DNA of 64,000 nt from Planctomycetota bacterium (GTDB taxonomy: Bacteria > Planctomycetota > UBA1135 > GCA-002686595). The DNA lies in the NCBI GenBank assembly GCA_016795325.1, contig JAEUHY010000016.1:62001-126000 (forward strand), read 5' to 3'. How positions within the stretch are numbered: the first letter of the stretch is position 1; each line of letters opens with the position of its first letter. The notes beneath the pieces are model-generated. The model searched no databases. It was not told the DNA's origin and worked only from the letters and a program-made list of their open reading frames with translations. This document shows, in pieces, positions 1 to 10,453 of this stretch. A program made the translations under genes and the position numbers.

Positions 1-1100
1 GCGTTCGCCATGTCGGCGGGCGCCGCGAGCGACGGCATCAGACGCGACAAGCTCGCGAGCACGTCGATCGCCGGATAGTGGCCGCGTTGGGCGAGGTCGC
101 GCGAGAGCACGATGTGTCCGTCGAGCAAGCCGCGCAGCGTGTCCGCCACGGGGTCGTTCACGTCATCGCCGTCGAGCAGGATCGTGAGCAGGCCGGTGAT
201 CGAGCCCTTGTGCGTGCGGCCCATGCGTTCGACGAGCTTGGGCACGGTCGCGAAGAAGCTCGGCGGGAAGCCGCGCACGGTCGGCGGTTCGCCCGCCGCG
301 AGGCCGATTTCACGCGAGGCGGCCGCGAAACGTGTCACCGAGTCCATCACGAGCAACACCTCGCGACCGAGGTCGCGGAAATACTCCGCGATCGTCACGG
401 CCACAAAAGGGGCCATGAAGCGCTCGATCGGCGGCCGATCCGAGGTGGAGACGACGACGACGGACTTGCGCCGGCCCTCTTCGCCGAGCACTTCGTCGAG
501 GAACGCGCGCACTTCGCGGCCGCGTTCACCGACCAGGCACACGACGATCACCTGGGCGTCGCTGCCGCGCGTGACCTGGCCGAGGAGCGTCGACTTGCCG
601 ACGCCCGACCCCGCGAACACGCCCACGCGCTGACCGCGGCCCAGCGTGATCATTCCGTCGATGGCGCGCACCCCGGTCTGCAGCGCGCGGTCGATCGGCG
701 CGCGGTCGAGTGGGTCGGGCGAGTTCGAGCGCGCGGGGCGCAGTTCGTTCTGGCTCGGAGCGGGGAGTCCGTCGAGCGGGTGGGCGAAGCCGTCGAGCAC
801 GCGGCCGAGCAGATGCTCGCCCACGGGAACGCTGAACGGGCGCTTGAGTGCGATCACGCGCTGCATCGGCGCGATGCCGGCGATGTCGCCATGCGGCATC
901 AGCAGCGTGTTGGGGCCGCGGAAGCCGACGACTTCGGCGTTCACGCTCGAGTCGCCGCGCTGGATGCGGCACAGCTCGCCGATCGCGGCGGGGACGCCGA
1001 CCGCTTCGACCAGCACGCCGGAGACGATCTCGACGCGACCGCGGTAGTGCGGGGCCGCGGCGTCGCGAATCGTGGCGCGCGCGCGTTCGAGGTCGATCAT
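1..1100 (-). CDS. fliI: Flagellum-specific export ATPase FliI (3' end cut by window edge)
   Basis: FliI is the cytoplasmic ATPase of the flagellar type III export apparatus, related to the F1 beta subunit. The reading frame is open from the ATG at 1100 to the left edge, giving 366 codons of an expected ~440. A P-loop GSGVGKST lies near residue 165, followed by the VGERGREV and DSVTRFA segments typical of FliI/YscN ATPases. The start overlaps the fliH stop as ATGA, which supports translational coupling. The missing part is the C-terminal domain. The identification is secure. Confidence 0.96.
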   Translation of the reverse strand, partial: MIDLERARATIRDAAAPHYRGRVEIVSGVLVEAVGVPAAIGELCRIQRGDSSVNAEVVGFRGPNTLLMPHGDIAGIAPMQRVIALKRPFSVPVGEHLLGRVLDGFAHPLDGLPAPSQNELRPARSNSPDPLDRAPIDRALQTGVRAIDGMITLGRGQRVGVFAGSGVGKSTLLGQVTRGSDAQVIVVCLVGERGREVRAFLDEVLGEEGRRKSVVVVSTSDRPPIERFMAPFVAVTIAEYFRDLGREVLLVMDSVTRFAAASREIGLAAGEPPTVRGFPPSFFATVPKLVERMGRTHKGSITGLLTILLDGDDVNDPVADTLRGLLDGHIVLSRDLAQRGHYPAIDVLASLSRLMPSLAAPADMAN

Positions 1101-1657
1101 GGGGCCAGCTCCGCGAGCAAGCGCTCGCGCACGGAGCGCAGCGCATCGTGGACTTCGCGCACCAGCAGGCCCTGGGGCGTGGAGACATGCACGTCGCCGC
1201 GCTGCACGGCGTCATCCGACTCGATCTGCGTGCCTGCGCGGAACTTCACGTCCGCCAGCGCCGCGGCGTCGTTCGGATTGAGGTGGACCACGCAGGCGGC
1301 GCGGCCGACGCCCGAAGCGTGCAGCGCCTCGCGGACCATCTGCTCGAGGCCCATGCGGCCACTGTCGATCTCCGAGCGCACGATCGTGCGCGCGATCTCG
1401 ACCGCCAATTCGACGGCGGTTTTGGCCAGCTGTGCGGCGGCGGTCTCACGCGCCTTGTCCAGGCGCTCACACGCGGCGTCGAGGGCTCGCGCGGCGCGGT
1501 CGCGGTCCTGGGCGCGTCCGATGGCGACGCCGGACTGCAGCGCAGCTTGGAGGCGCCGGTTGAGCGCGGCGTCGAGGTCGCCCTCGACGATCCGCGCTTG
1601 GCTCGGCGCCGCGTGCAGCGTTGCGTTGAGCAAGCTAGTGGTGCGCTCAGGTGACAA
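1097..1657 (-). CDS. fliH: Flagellar assembly protein FliH (export ATPase regulator)
   Basis: This 186-residue protein has the features of FliH, the stator-like partner of FliI. An Ala/Arg-rich helical first half is followed by a C-terminal domain containing AVEIARTIVRSEI and a VVHLNPNDAA segment, as in the FliH/YscL family. Its place between fliG and fliI is the usual one. The start is a TTG at 1657 that overlaps the end of fliG by 11 nt; a GGAGAAG ribosome site six bases upstream supports it. Family sequence conservation is low, so the call leans partly on gene order. Confidence 0.88.
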   Translation of the reverse strand: MSPERTTSLLNATLHAAPSQARIVEGDLDAALNRRLQAALQSGVAIGRAQDRDRAARALDAACERLDKARETAAAQLAKTAVELAVEIARTIVRSEIDSGRMGLEQMVREALHASGVGRAACVVHLNPNDAAALADVKFRAGTQIESDDAVQRGDVHVSTPQGLLVREVHDALRSVRERLLAELAP

Positions 1658-2669
1658 GTTCTTCTCCCGCGCGCGCCGGGCGGAACTCGCCCGACTCCAT
1701 CAGCGTGCGCACCGCCTTCATGATCTCGTTGCGCGACGTCAACACGTCGGCCATCGACATCGGACCCGCGGTCTCGCGCTCGTCCTTGATCATGTCGCGG
1801 ACGCGCGAACTTAGGTTGTTCATGATGTTCTCCTCGACGGGCGCCGCGCTGCCCTTGAGCGAGATGGCCAGCGTCTTGGTGTCGATCGACGCCAGCACCT
1901 TCTGCATCGCGCGCTTGTCGAGGTCGGCGAGGTTGTCCCAGGTGAACATGAACTCGCGAATCTCGGTCGCCATCTTCGCGTCGTCCTTGGCGAGTCCCTC
2001 GAGCACGCCCTTCTCGACGGGCGGTTGAGAGAAGTTCAGCACCTCGGCGATGGTGCGCAGCCGCGCGGAGGGATTGGGCGGCACCGGGCCGTTCGCGATC
2101 TCGCGCACGCGTGCGTCGAGGTCCTGCGCGATCGCGACCAGCGTCTCGAAGCTCGGCGGGATCAGGCTGGCCATGCGCTTGACCACCGCCAGCGACCGCT
2201 CGGCCTCCATTTGGCCGAGGATTTCGGCGGACAGCGAGGGGTCGAGGTGGGCGATCACGAGCGCGACCACCGGTTCGGATTCCGCGTTCAGCGCCTTGGC
2301 GATGAACTCCGCCGGCTGGTTCTCGATCGCCAGGAACGGCCGCTCGTGGAGCAGCCGCTGTTGGATCTTGTCGAACAACACCGAGGCCTGCTGCTTGCCG
2401 AGCGTTTGTTCGAGCATCGCGTGCAGCTCGGCGTCCGAGCGCACGCGCGCCGACTTGGGCTTGCGCAGGGTCTTGATCAGGTCCTTCTCGACCTTCTTGA
2501 TCGACTCGGCGTCGGTCATCTCGGGCTCGAGTCGGCCCATGGCCTCGACGAGCTCGACGATCACGCGCTCGTCGATGCTCTTGAGCACGTTCGCAGCGGC
2601 CTCCTTGTCGAGGCTCATCAGGAAGGCAGCCGCCCGCTGGGCGCCGCTCATTTCGCGCTTGCCTGCCAT
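1647..2669 (-). CDS. fliG: Flagellar motor switch protein FliG
   Basis: FliG forms the C-ring layer that touches the stator and generates torque. At 340 residues it has the usual size. The N-terminal domain begins with GAQRAAAFLMSLDKE, which binds FliF. The middle carries EVLNF-type and FTWDNLADLD motifs. The C-terminal domain has an SSRVRDMIKDE stretch with the alternating charged residues of the torque helix. The gene starts 3 nt after the fliF stop. Nothing looks damaged. Confidence 0.97.
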   Translation of the reverse strand: MAGKREMSGAQRAAAFLMSLDKEAAANVLKSIDERVIVELVEAMGRLEPEMTDAESIKKVEKDLIKTLRKPKSARVRSDAELHAMLEQTLGKQQASVLFDKIQQRLLHERPFLAIENQPAEFIAKALNAESEPVVALVIAHLDPSLSAEILGQMEAERSLAVVKRMASLIPPSFETLVAIAQDLDARVREIANGPVPPNPSARLRTIAEVLNFSQPPVEKGVLEGLAKDDAKMATEIREFMFTWDNLADLDKRAMQKVLASIDTKTLAISLKGSAAPVEENIMNNLSSRVRDMIKDERETAGPMSMADVLTSRNEIMKAVRTLMESGEFRPARAGEELVT

Positions 2670-2672
2670 GGA

Positions 2673-4295
2673 TCAGACCTTGGCCGTCGACTTTTCGTCG
2701 ATCCAGCGAGAGAGGATTTCGCCCACGCGCCGCGGATCGGTGCGCACGAGCTCTTCGATCTGTGCGCGCGCCAGGACTTCCGGGTCCACGGACGCATCGC
2801 CTGCTTCGCCGCCGGCGCCGCCGGCGCTGCGCGCGCCGCCGCCGCCCGAGGCGCCGGCCGCCGCCGCTGAGCCGGACGCTGCGTTCGCGGCGCCGCCCTT
2901 CTTCGAGCCCTTGAGGCTCGTGATCAGCAGGAAGAGGAACACGAGCGCAGAGGCGATCTCAACGCCGCGCTCCAGCAGCATCTCGAGCATGCGGCTGGGG
3001 CCTTCGTCCGTGCTTGCGACGCCCTCGGCTGCTTCGCCCTCTTCGCCGACCGTCTCTTCAGGCTTCTCGGTGACAAAGGCCGTCGTCGTGACGCCGATGA
3101 CGTCCTGGCGCTGCTTGTCGAAGCCGACCGCGGCCTCGACGATGCGTTGGATCTCTTGCTGTTTGGCGCCGAGGCTCTCGTCGAGCACGAGCGAGACGGA
3201 CAGACGCTCCAGCTTGGGCGTCGAACGCACCGTTTGGGTGCGCTGCCGCGACGCCTGGAACACCTTGCGCTCGTCCTTGGTCGTCGCCGCGTTGGACGCG
3301 GCGCCCGAAGGCGTGCTTCCCGTCGCTGCGTTTTCGTTGCCGAAGCCCGCGACGCTGCTCGCCACGCCCGCCGCACCGCCCACGCCGCTGTTCGAGCCGC
3401 TGGGCGAGTTCGTGCTGCGCAACTCGGTTTCGACGGCGACTGCCTCGGGGTCGAGCTTGTCGTCGATGGTCGTGCTCTGGTCGTAGTTCCACTGCGACGT
3501 GACCGTCACGACGGCTTTGCCAGGTCCGTAGGATTTCTCGAGCGCCTGCAGCGCCTTGGTCTCGAGCGCGGTGTCGTAGTTCGAGCTGTGCTCGAACAGG
3601 GTGCGCACGTCGCGGCTCGAGTCCTCGAGCGAGGCCGGGTCGTACAGCGTGCGACCGGCGGCGTCGGTGATCATCACGTTCTCGGCGGGAACGCCGAAGC
3701 GGTACATCACGAGCTTGGCCACGTTGCGCGCCTGCTCGGGCTCGAGGCCCAGCGCGCCCTTGAGCTCGAGCGCCACCGAAACCATCACGGGCTTCTTGGC
3801 GCGTAGCGGCGAGCTCTCCGGCATCGACGTCGTGACCGTCGAATCGGCGACGAAGTCGAGGTGCTCGAGCAGGCGTTCGGCTTCCTGCCACTCGCGCTTC
3901 TGCATGCTCTGCGCCCGCTCGCCAGCGCTCATGAAGATCGTGGCGGCGCCGCCGGTGCTCGCGTCGATGCCCGAGGCGGGCTGCTTGAGCGCCTCGGCGA
4001 GCGCGACGGCGATCTGCGCCTGGTCGTACTGCTTGTCGTCGACGTAGATGGCGTAAGGGCCGGGGAACGGGCTCACGCGGAAGCTGACGCCCGCGCCGGC
4101 GAGCGCCTTCTCCACCGCCACGCGTTCGTGGTCGGAGAGCTCGGAGTACAGCGTGGTGTAGTGCGGCTGTCCGGACAGATAGCCGCCGACCGCGAGCGCG
4201 GCGACGATCGCCAGCACGCTCAAGGCGAGCGACAGCTTGGCGCGGCCCGGGGCCTTCGCCAGTTGATCCAACAGTCCGCGGAAGTCGAGGTTCAT
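2673..4295 (-). CDS. fliF: Flagellar M-ring protein FliF
   Basis: FliF builds the MS-ring in the inner membrane, which houses the export gate and carries FliG. The 540-residue product has a first membrane helix at about residues 20-42, ring-building domains with HYTTLYSELSD, and a second helix near residues 455-472. The C-terminal tail, ending in the conserved IEELVRTDPRRVGEILSRWI that docks FliG, lies beyond a Gly/Ala/Ser-rich linker of about 40 residues. That linker is unusually low in complexity. No strong ribosome site is visible, but fliE ends only 8 nt upstream. Confidence 0.97.
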   Translation of the reverse strand: MNLDFRGLLDQLAKAPGRAKLSLALSVLAIVAALAVGGYLSGQPHYTTLYSELSDHERVAVEKALAGAGVSFRVSPFPGPYAIYVDDKQYDQAQIAVALAEALKQPASGIDASTGGAATIFMSAGERAQSMQKREWQEAERLLEHLDFVADSTVTTSMPESSPLRAKKPVMVSVALELKGALGLEPEQARNVAKLVMYRFGVPAENVMITDAAGRTLYDPASLEDSSRDVRTLFEHSSNYDTALETKALQALEKSYGPGKAVVTVTSQWNYDQSTTIDDKLDPEAVAVETELRSTNSPSGSNSGVGGAAGVASSVAGFGNENAATGSTPSGAASNAATTKDERKVFQASRQRTQTVRSTPKLERLSVSLVLDESLGAKQQEIQRIVEAAVGFDKQRQDVIGVTTTAFVTEKPEETVGEEGEAAEGVASTDEGPSRMLEMLLERGVEIASALVFLFLLITSLKGSKKGGAANAASGSAAAAGASGGGGARSAGGAGGEAGDASVDPEVLARAQIEELVRTDPRRVGEILSRWIDEKSTAKV

Positions 4296-4303
4296 GCGTT
4301 AGC

Positions 4304-4663
4304 TCAGACCGTCATCCGCATCGTTTCGCGGTAGGCCTCGATGAGCTTGTTGCGCACCTCGAGGCTGAACTTGAACATCAATTCGGACTGCTTGAGCGTG
4401 GCGGCGACTTCATGGAAGTCGCCCACCTTGCCCGCGAGCATGTCCAGGGGCAGCACTTCGCTCGTGCGCGCGGCCTGATCGGCTTGGCGCACGCCGGCCT
4501 GGAGCACTTCCGTGAACGCGGGCGAACCCGAAGGCTGCGCGTCGAGCGCCGCAATCTCTGCGGACGCGCCCTCGATGCGTTGCGCGTTCGCCTGCAGCGA
4601 GCGCAACGCGGCTTCGAGAGCCGCATTCGTCAGTGCGTTGCCTTGTCCAGCGCCGCGGATCAT
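4304..4663 (-). CDS. fliE: Flagellar hook-basal body protein FliE
   Basis: FliE is the small adaptor between the MS-ring/export gate and the proximal rod. The 119-residue product shows the family signature in its C-terminal half: DMLAGKVGDFHEVAATLKQSE, then FKFSLEVRNKLIEAYRETMRM. It lies between flgC and fliF, the commonest flgBC-fliEF arrangement. The ATG at 4663 has only a weak ribosome site. Confidence 0.95.
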   Translation of the reverse strand: MIRGAGQGNALTNAALEAALRSLQANAQRIEGASAEIAALDAQPSGSPAFTEVLQAGVRQADQAARTSEVLPLDMLAGKVGDFHEVAATLKQSELMFKFSLEVRNKLIEAYRETMRMTV

Positions 4664-4701
4664 GGAAGTCGGAGTGGGTTACTCGTGGTCGGGTTCAGGA
4701 A

Positions 4702-5133
4702 TCACTGCGCGAGCCGCAGGGCGCGATCGGCCATGCGCACGAAGTTCTCTTGCACGTCGATGTTGGCCTCGTACGCACGCACTGCCGTGATGAGGTCCGC
4801 CATCTCGCGCGTGGCGTTCACGTTCGGGTACGTGACCCAACCGTTCTTGTCCGCGTCGGGATGACCGGGGTCGTGGATGCGCTCGAAGCTCGAGATCTCG
4901 TCGTTCGTCACGCCGCGCACGCGCACGCCCGCGTTGACGTCGCGCCCGTCGGCCTGGCGCAGCAGAATCGGCTCGAACTCCACGACCTGTCGCTTGTACG
5001 GGCCGCCTTCGGCCGTCCGCGTGACCGTCGAGTTCGCGATGTTGCGCGCGACCGTGTCGATGCGGATGCGCTCGGCCGACATGCCGGTCGCCGCGATCCG
5101 CATCCCCGAGAAGAGCTTGGATACGCCTTCCAT
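4702..5133 (-). CDS. flgC: Flagellar proximal rod protein FlgC
   Basis: FlgC is a structural protein of the proximal rod. The 143-residue product begins with GMRIAATGMSAERIRIDTVARNIANS, a typical rod/hook N-terminal heptad region, and ends with the matching amphipathic helix MADLITAVRAYEANIDV. These paired terminal helices define the rod/hook/filament family. It starts 3 nt after flgB and precedes fliE by 38 nt. Confidence 0.96.
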   Translation of the reverse strand: MEGVSKLFSGMRIAATGMSAERIRIDTVARNIANSTVTRTAEGGPYKRQVVEFEPILLRQADGRDVNAGVRVRGVTNDEISSFERIHDPGHPDADKNGWVTYPNVNATREMADLITAVRAYEANIDVQENFVRMADRALRLAQ

Positions 5134-5136
5134 GGA

Positions 5137-5496
5137 TCACCGTCCGCTTTCGATGCTCGTGCGGAGCATCTCGAAGTGGCTTTGAAGGATCGACGCGTAG
5201 GTGTCGTACAGCAGGCGGTTCTGCCGGCCGGCGTTGAGCTCGAGCTCGAGGTTGACGTTGTTGCCGTTCTTGCCGGCAGGAGTCAGCGTGTCCTCTACGA
5301 GTTGGGGTTGCACTTGCGCGAGGTCGCGTTGTCCGGAGTCGAGCGCCGTGCGCAGCTGCTCCTCGAAGCTCAACACCTGGCGCTTGTAGCCGGGCGTGGA
5401 CTCGTTCGCGACGTTGTTCGCGATGACCTTGCCGCGCTCGGTGGCCGCGCTCATCAAGCGCACCAGCAGCCCGACGTTGTTGGCGTCCACGTTCAT
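5137..5496 (-). CDS. flgB: Flagellar proximal rod protein FlgB
   Basis: FlgB is a proximal rod subunit. The 119-residue product contains VIANNVANESTPGYKRQ, the N-terminal signature of rod proteins, and a C-terminal helix with RLLYDTYASILQSHFEMLR. The ATG at 5496 was chosen because a GAGG ribosome site precedes it at good spacing. A TTG five codons upstream (5511) would overlap the previous gene's stop and has no such site. The gene follows the sigma-54 activator with a 7-nt gap, so it may be read from the regulator promoter as well as from an internal one. Confidence 0.95.
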   Translation of the reverse strand: MNVDANNVGLLVRLMSAATERGKVIANNVANESTPGYKRQVLSFEEQLRTALDSGQRDLAQVQPQLVEDTLTPAGKNGNNVNLELELNAGRQNRLLYDTYASILQSHFEMLRTSIESGR

Positions 5497-5503
5497 GGGC
5501 GCC

Positions 5504-6889
<1,386 letters not shown>

Positions 6890-6897
6890 GAGTGGAT

Positions 6898-8121
6898 TCA
6901 GGACAGGTTGGGGCGAGTGGGGATCACCAGGGCGATGGAGGCGCCGCCGAGCGGGCCTTGGTCGGGTTCGATGCGCACGCGGCCGCCGTGGAGCGCCGCG
7001 ATGCGATCCACGAGCGCCAGGCCCAGGCCAGTGCCTTCGGCGCGCGTGGTGAAGAACGGTTCGAGCACGCGCTGGCTCAGCGCGCGGGGGATTCCGGGTC
7101 CGGCGTCGTGCACGCGGATCTCGAGCGCGCCCTCGACTTGCAGCGCTTCGACGCGCACCGCGCCGCCGTGCGGCTGAGCTTGGAGGGCGTTGGCGATCAG
7201 GTTGCGCAGCGCTTGGCGCAGCTTGATGCGGTCGCCGCCGAACGCCGGCGCGGCGACGGAGCTCGAAATCGTCCAGCGGTGATCCTCCGCAGCGATGTGC
7301 GCATCGCGGCGCGCCATGGCGACGGCGTCGTTCACCAGCTCGGTGGGTTCGATCGTCTCGAGCACCAGCTTCTCGGGGCTGGCGAGCGACATCATGCTGG
7401 TCAGGATCGCGTTGGCTTCGTCGACGCCCTGCACGATCAGCTCCGCCCACAGGCGCGCCGCATCGTCGTGCGCCAGCTTGTTCACCAGCAGGTCGGCGAA
7501 GCCCTTGGCCGCGCTCATCGGGTTGCGCAGCTCGTGCGCGATCCCGCCCGCCATGTCGCCCAGCGCAGCGAGCTTGTCGAGCGCGTGCATGCGCTCGGAC
7601 AGCTCGACCAGCTGCGTGCGATCGTCGAGGATTTCGACCGACTGAGCCCGAGCGGAGGCGTGCGCTCCGCCGCGGATGCTCGAGCAGCGCCGCGCCACGA
7701 TGGAACGGACGCCGTCGTCGCGCAGCCATTCGTGTTGGCGCCAGCCGTCGCTCGCGGGAGCGGCGCCCAGCAGCGGTTGAGCGCTGCCGAGCAACTGCTC
7801 GCGCTGCGCGCCCAGCACTCCGAGTGCGGCGTCGTTGACGCGCACGATCCGACCGCGCGCATCGCGCACGACCACGCCGGTCGGAAGCGCGTCGAGCACG
7901 GCCTCGAGTTCGGCGGTGACCGCGTCGAGCTGTTCGACCTTGCGGCCGAGCTCGCGGTTCGCGGCGGCCAGCTCGCTCTCGACGCGTTGGGCGCGCTCTT
8001 CGAGCGAGTGGTAGCTGCGCGCCAGGCTCGCGCCGAGCGTCGTCAGCTCGCGCACGGCGTGGTCGAGCTCCGATTCGGTGCGCGCCGCAGTCGGCGCGCG
8101 TTGGGCGGCGGCGCGGCTCAC
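6898..8121 (-). CDS. Soluble PAS-type sensor histidine kinase, FlrB-like
   Basis: This 407-residue kinase has no predicted membrane helix. A coiled stretch (about 1-70) leads to a PAS domain (VLDALPTGVVVRDARGRIVRVN), a HisKA domain with phosphoacceptor HELRNP near residue 195, and a HATPase domain with NLIANALQAQ, DAGPGIP and GTGLGLAL. All catalytic motifs are present. The start is a GTG at 8121 that overlaps the previous stop as GTGA; the frame is open further upstream, but that region belongs to the TPR gene. Soluble FlrB/FlgS-type kinases usually sense flagellar assembly rather than an external ligand. Here it is the likely partner of the adjacent NtrC-type regulator. Confidence 0.92.
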   Translation of the reverse strand: MSRAAAQRAPTAARTESELDHAVRELTTLGASLARSYHSLEERAQRVESELAAANRELGRKVEQLDAVTAELEAVLDALPTGVVVRDARGRIVRVNDAALGVLGAQREQLLGSAQPLLGAAPASDGWRQHEWLRDDGVRSIVARRCSSIRGGAHASARAQSVEILDDRTQLVELSERMHALDKLAALGDMAGGIAHELRNPMSAAKGFADLLVNKLAHDDAARLWAELIVQGVDEANAILTSMMSLASPEKLVLETIEPTELVNDAVAMARRDAHIAAEDHRWTISSSVAAPAFGGDRIKLRQALRNLIANALQAQPHGGAVRVEALQVEGALEIRVHDAGPGIPRALSQRVLEPFFTTRAEGTGLGLALVDRIAALHGGRVRIEPDQGPLGGASIALVIPTRPNLS

Positions 8122-8966
8122 GGCTTGCTCGCTCCTGCGCCTGCCGAACCGTTCGTGTTCTGCGCGCGCGTCTTCTGGAAGGCGATGCGCCACTCGAGGA
8201 ACTCGAGGTCTTCCTTCGCGCGCTGCGAGGAGTAGCCGCCGTCCGGCAGCGCGATCACCGCGTTGTACGCCTTGATCGCGTCGGCTTCGCGGCCGAGCTT
8301 CTCGAGGCAACGCGCCTTCCAGTACAGCGACTCGGCGTCCTGGCCGCTCTCGAGCGCCGCGAGGGCCTTGTCGTACTCGCCCTGACGGTAGTGCGCGCGG
8401 CCCAGGCGCAGCGCGTCGGCCGCGTAGCTCTCGCTCTCGAAGGCGGTCTTGGCGTTGGACGAGAGTTGTTCGGTGCTGGTCGAGACGCTGCGCGCTGTGT
8501 CGACCATGAGCGGACGCGGCCGCTCGCCCAGGCGGCGGCGCAACGTGTCGTCGAGGCCGACGGTCAGCTCGGCCTTCGTCGGCTGCAGGCTCTCCGGCGC
8601 GACGTCCAGCGTCGGGATGCGCGCCACTTGCGTGAGTTGATGCGGCGTGGCTCTGTTCTCGAGCTCGTCGAGTTCGCCCTGCAGCTTGGACACGACGCCG
8701 CGCAGGTCGCTGAGCGCCGCGTCGCGCGCCGAGCCGTCGCCGTTGCTCGTGGCGAGCGCGGGCTCTGTCGCGTTGACCGCGTCGGCGATCGCCGAAGGAT
8801 CGCGCTCACGCAGCCGACGCTCGATGCGACCGAGCTCCTCCAGCGACGCGACCGTGCGCTTGAGCGTCGCCTCGAGGCTGTCGTTGTGCTGCACGCCGAG
8901 CGTGAGCGCGGGCGTCACGAGCAACGTTCCCAGGGCGGCGTTGATGGCAAAGTTGAAGCGCAGCAT
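8118..8966 (-). CDS. Exported or membrane-anchored TPR protein in the flagellar regulator operon
   Basis: The 282-residue product begins with MLRFNFAINAALGTLLVTPALTL, a signal peptide or single membrane anchor. It continues with a charged helical region and ends with two or three tetratricopeptide units (about 175-255: ADALRLGRAHYRQGEYDKAL and AESLYWKARCLEKLGREADAI). The start overlaps the upstream stop as TGATG, and its own stop overlaps the kinase start. TPRs mediate protein contacts, so an envelope-side partner for the flagellar checkpoint kinase is possible. No specific family was recognised. Confidence 0.8.
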   Translation of the reverse strand: MLRFNFAINAALGTLLVTPALTLGVQHNDSLEATLKRTVASLEELGRIERRLRERDPSAIADAVNATEPALATSNGDGSARDAALSDLRGVVSKLQGELDELENRATPHQLTQVARIPTLDVAPESLQPTKAELTVGLDDTLRRRLGERPRPLMVDTARSVSTSTEQLSSNAKTAFESESYAADALRLGRAHYRQGEYDKALAALESGQDAESLYWKARCLEKLGREADAIKAYNAVIALPDGGYSSQRAKEDLEFLEWRIAFQKTRAQNTNGSAGAGASKP

Positions 8967-10453
8967 CAGATCTTTCCTCGGTAGGCTTCGATGGCGTCGG
9001 CGACACGGCCGGCCTGTTCGAGCAGGTCCGCCGCGAGCAGGTACAGCTCTTTGCGCGCCTGCGGGTCTTGCACGGTGGGCAGCGCAGTGCGCAGGAACGA
9101 GATGGCCGCGTCGACGTCGAGTTCGGCGGCGAGCGTCTGCGCGTACACGCGCTGGAAGCGCAGTTGGTCTTCGGGGCTGAGCGCCGGCGTGAGCGGTTCG
9201 ATCGCTTGGAGCGCCTTGAGCGCTTCGCCGCGCAATCCCGAGCTGTACAGCCGTTCGGCGCGCGCCAGGCGTTGCACCGTCGTGGCCGACGCGAGGTCGG
9301 CTTCGTCCAGCGCCAGACGTTGGCGGGCCTCGCGCGTCAACTCGGGCAGCTCGAGGCCTTCGCGCTTGGCGAGCTGGGCCACGAACAGGGCGGCGAGTTC
9401 GTCGCCGCTGTCGAGTGCGAGCCGCGCGGCGCGCGAGTACGCCTTGGCGCGCTCGGCGCCGTCCGCGAGACGGCCGTACGAGAGCCAGGCGCGTGCGGCT
9501 TCGTCGCGCAGGCCGGCGGATTCGGACGCCGAAGCGCGCAGCGCGAGCGACTCGCGCTTGGTGGTCGCGAAACCCAGTCGACGGTCGACCTCGTCGAGCA
9601 GGGCGAGCGCCTCGCGGCCCTGGCCCAGGCCGGCGAGCGCCTTGATGCGCACGTGGGCTCGGCGGCGTTCGTCGTCGACGTCGACGGCTTCTTCGATGCT
9701 CTCGAGCGCGTCGACCATGTACAGCGCGCGCTCGAAGTTGCCGAGCTCGGCGACGCAGAACGCGAGCTCGAGGCGCGCGCGCGGTTCGAACTCGTGCTCG
9801 CGCTCGAGCCGCAGCAGGTCGGACAGGCGCTGCGCGGCGTCTTGCCACGCGCCTTCGCGCATCAGCAGCGTGCCGCTCTTGAACATCGACTGGGGGACCA
9901 GCTCGGAGCTCGGGTAACGCTCGATCAGCGACTCGTAGTTGGCGCGCGCCGCGGCGTAGCGCTCGCGCTGCTCTTCGATCAGCGCCTGGCTGTGCACCGC
10001 GTCGTCGGCGAGCGGGTGCTCGGGGAAGTCGCGCAGCACGCGCAGGTAGCTCGCCATCGCGGCTTCGCGCAGCGAGTCGACGCTCTCGGCGAGCTCCATC
10101 GATTCGCGCAGGTGCAGCGCACCTTGGCGCACCTCGCCGCGCAAGCCGACGCTCCCGAGCAAGAAGGCGAGCACTTGACGCAGCGGGCGGCGACGCAAGT
10201 CGGCGCTCACGAGCGTGCGCCTCCAGCTCGCATCGGCGCCGTCGATCGACAGCTCCGCCTGGGCCGCGATCTCGCGCAGCACATCCAGCAGCGGATCCTG
10301 ATCGGCACGCACCGTGACGAACGCTTCGCCGTCCTCGCGCTCGACCTTGACGGACCAGCGGGTCACGGCGCTCGCGGGCGCGCCGTCGGCGGGCGACGAG
10401 TCCTGGTTGGCGCCCACGCCCAGCGCGAGCACGGCGGCGAGCAGCAGCTTCAT
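8966..10453 (-). CDS. Secreted STN-like/TPR repeat protein
   Basis: The 495-residue product has a clear signal peptide (MKLLLAAVLALGVGA). Residues of about 35-105 resemble the short STN/secretin N-terminal fold (PLLDVLREIAAQAELSI, then LRQVLAFLLGSVGL and the final ALHLRES). The remainder is a long TPR solenoid, with repeated helix pairs such as RYAAARANYESLIERYPSSELV and NFERALYMVDALESI. The ATG at 10453 overlaps the previous stop as ATGA. STN domains are usually tied to outer-membrane channels, so a periplasmic scaffold is likely. Its link to flagella rests on operon position alone. Confidence 0.78.
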   Translation of the reverse strand: MKLLLAAVLALGVGANQDSSPADGAPASAVTRWSVKVEREDGEAFVTVRADQDPLLDVLREIAAQAELSIDGADASWRRTLVSADLRRRPLRQVLAFLLGSVGLRGEVRQGALHLRESMELAESVDSLREAAMASYLRVLRDFPEHPLADDAVHSQALIEEQRERYAAARANYESLIERYPSSELVPQSMFKSGTLLMREGAWQDAAQRLSDLLRLEREHEFEPRARLELAFCVAELGNFERALYMVDALESIEEAVDVDDERRRAHVRIKALAGLGQGREALALLDEVDRRLGFATTKRESLALRASASESAGLRDEAARAWLSYGRLADGAERAKAYSRAARLALDSGDELAALFVAQLAKREGLELPELTREARQRLALDEADLASATTVQRLARAERLYSSGLRGEALKALQAIEPLTPALSPEDQLRFQRVYAQTLAAELDVDAAISFLRTALPTVQDPQARKELYLLAADLLEQAGRVADAIEAYRGKI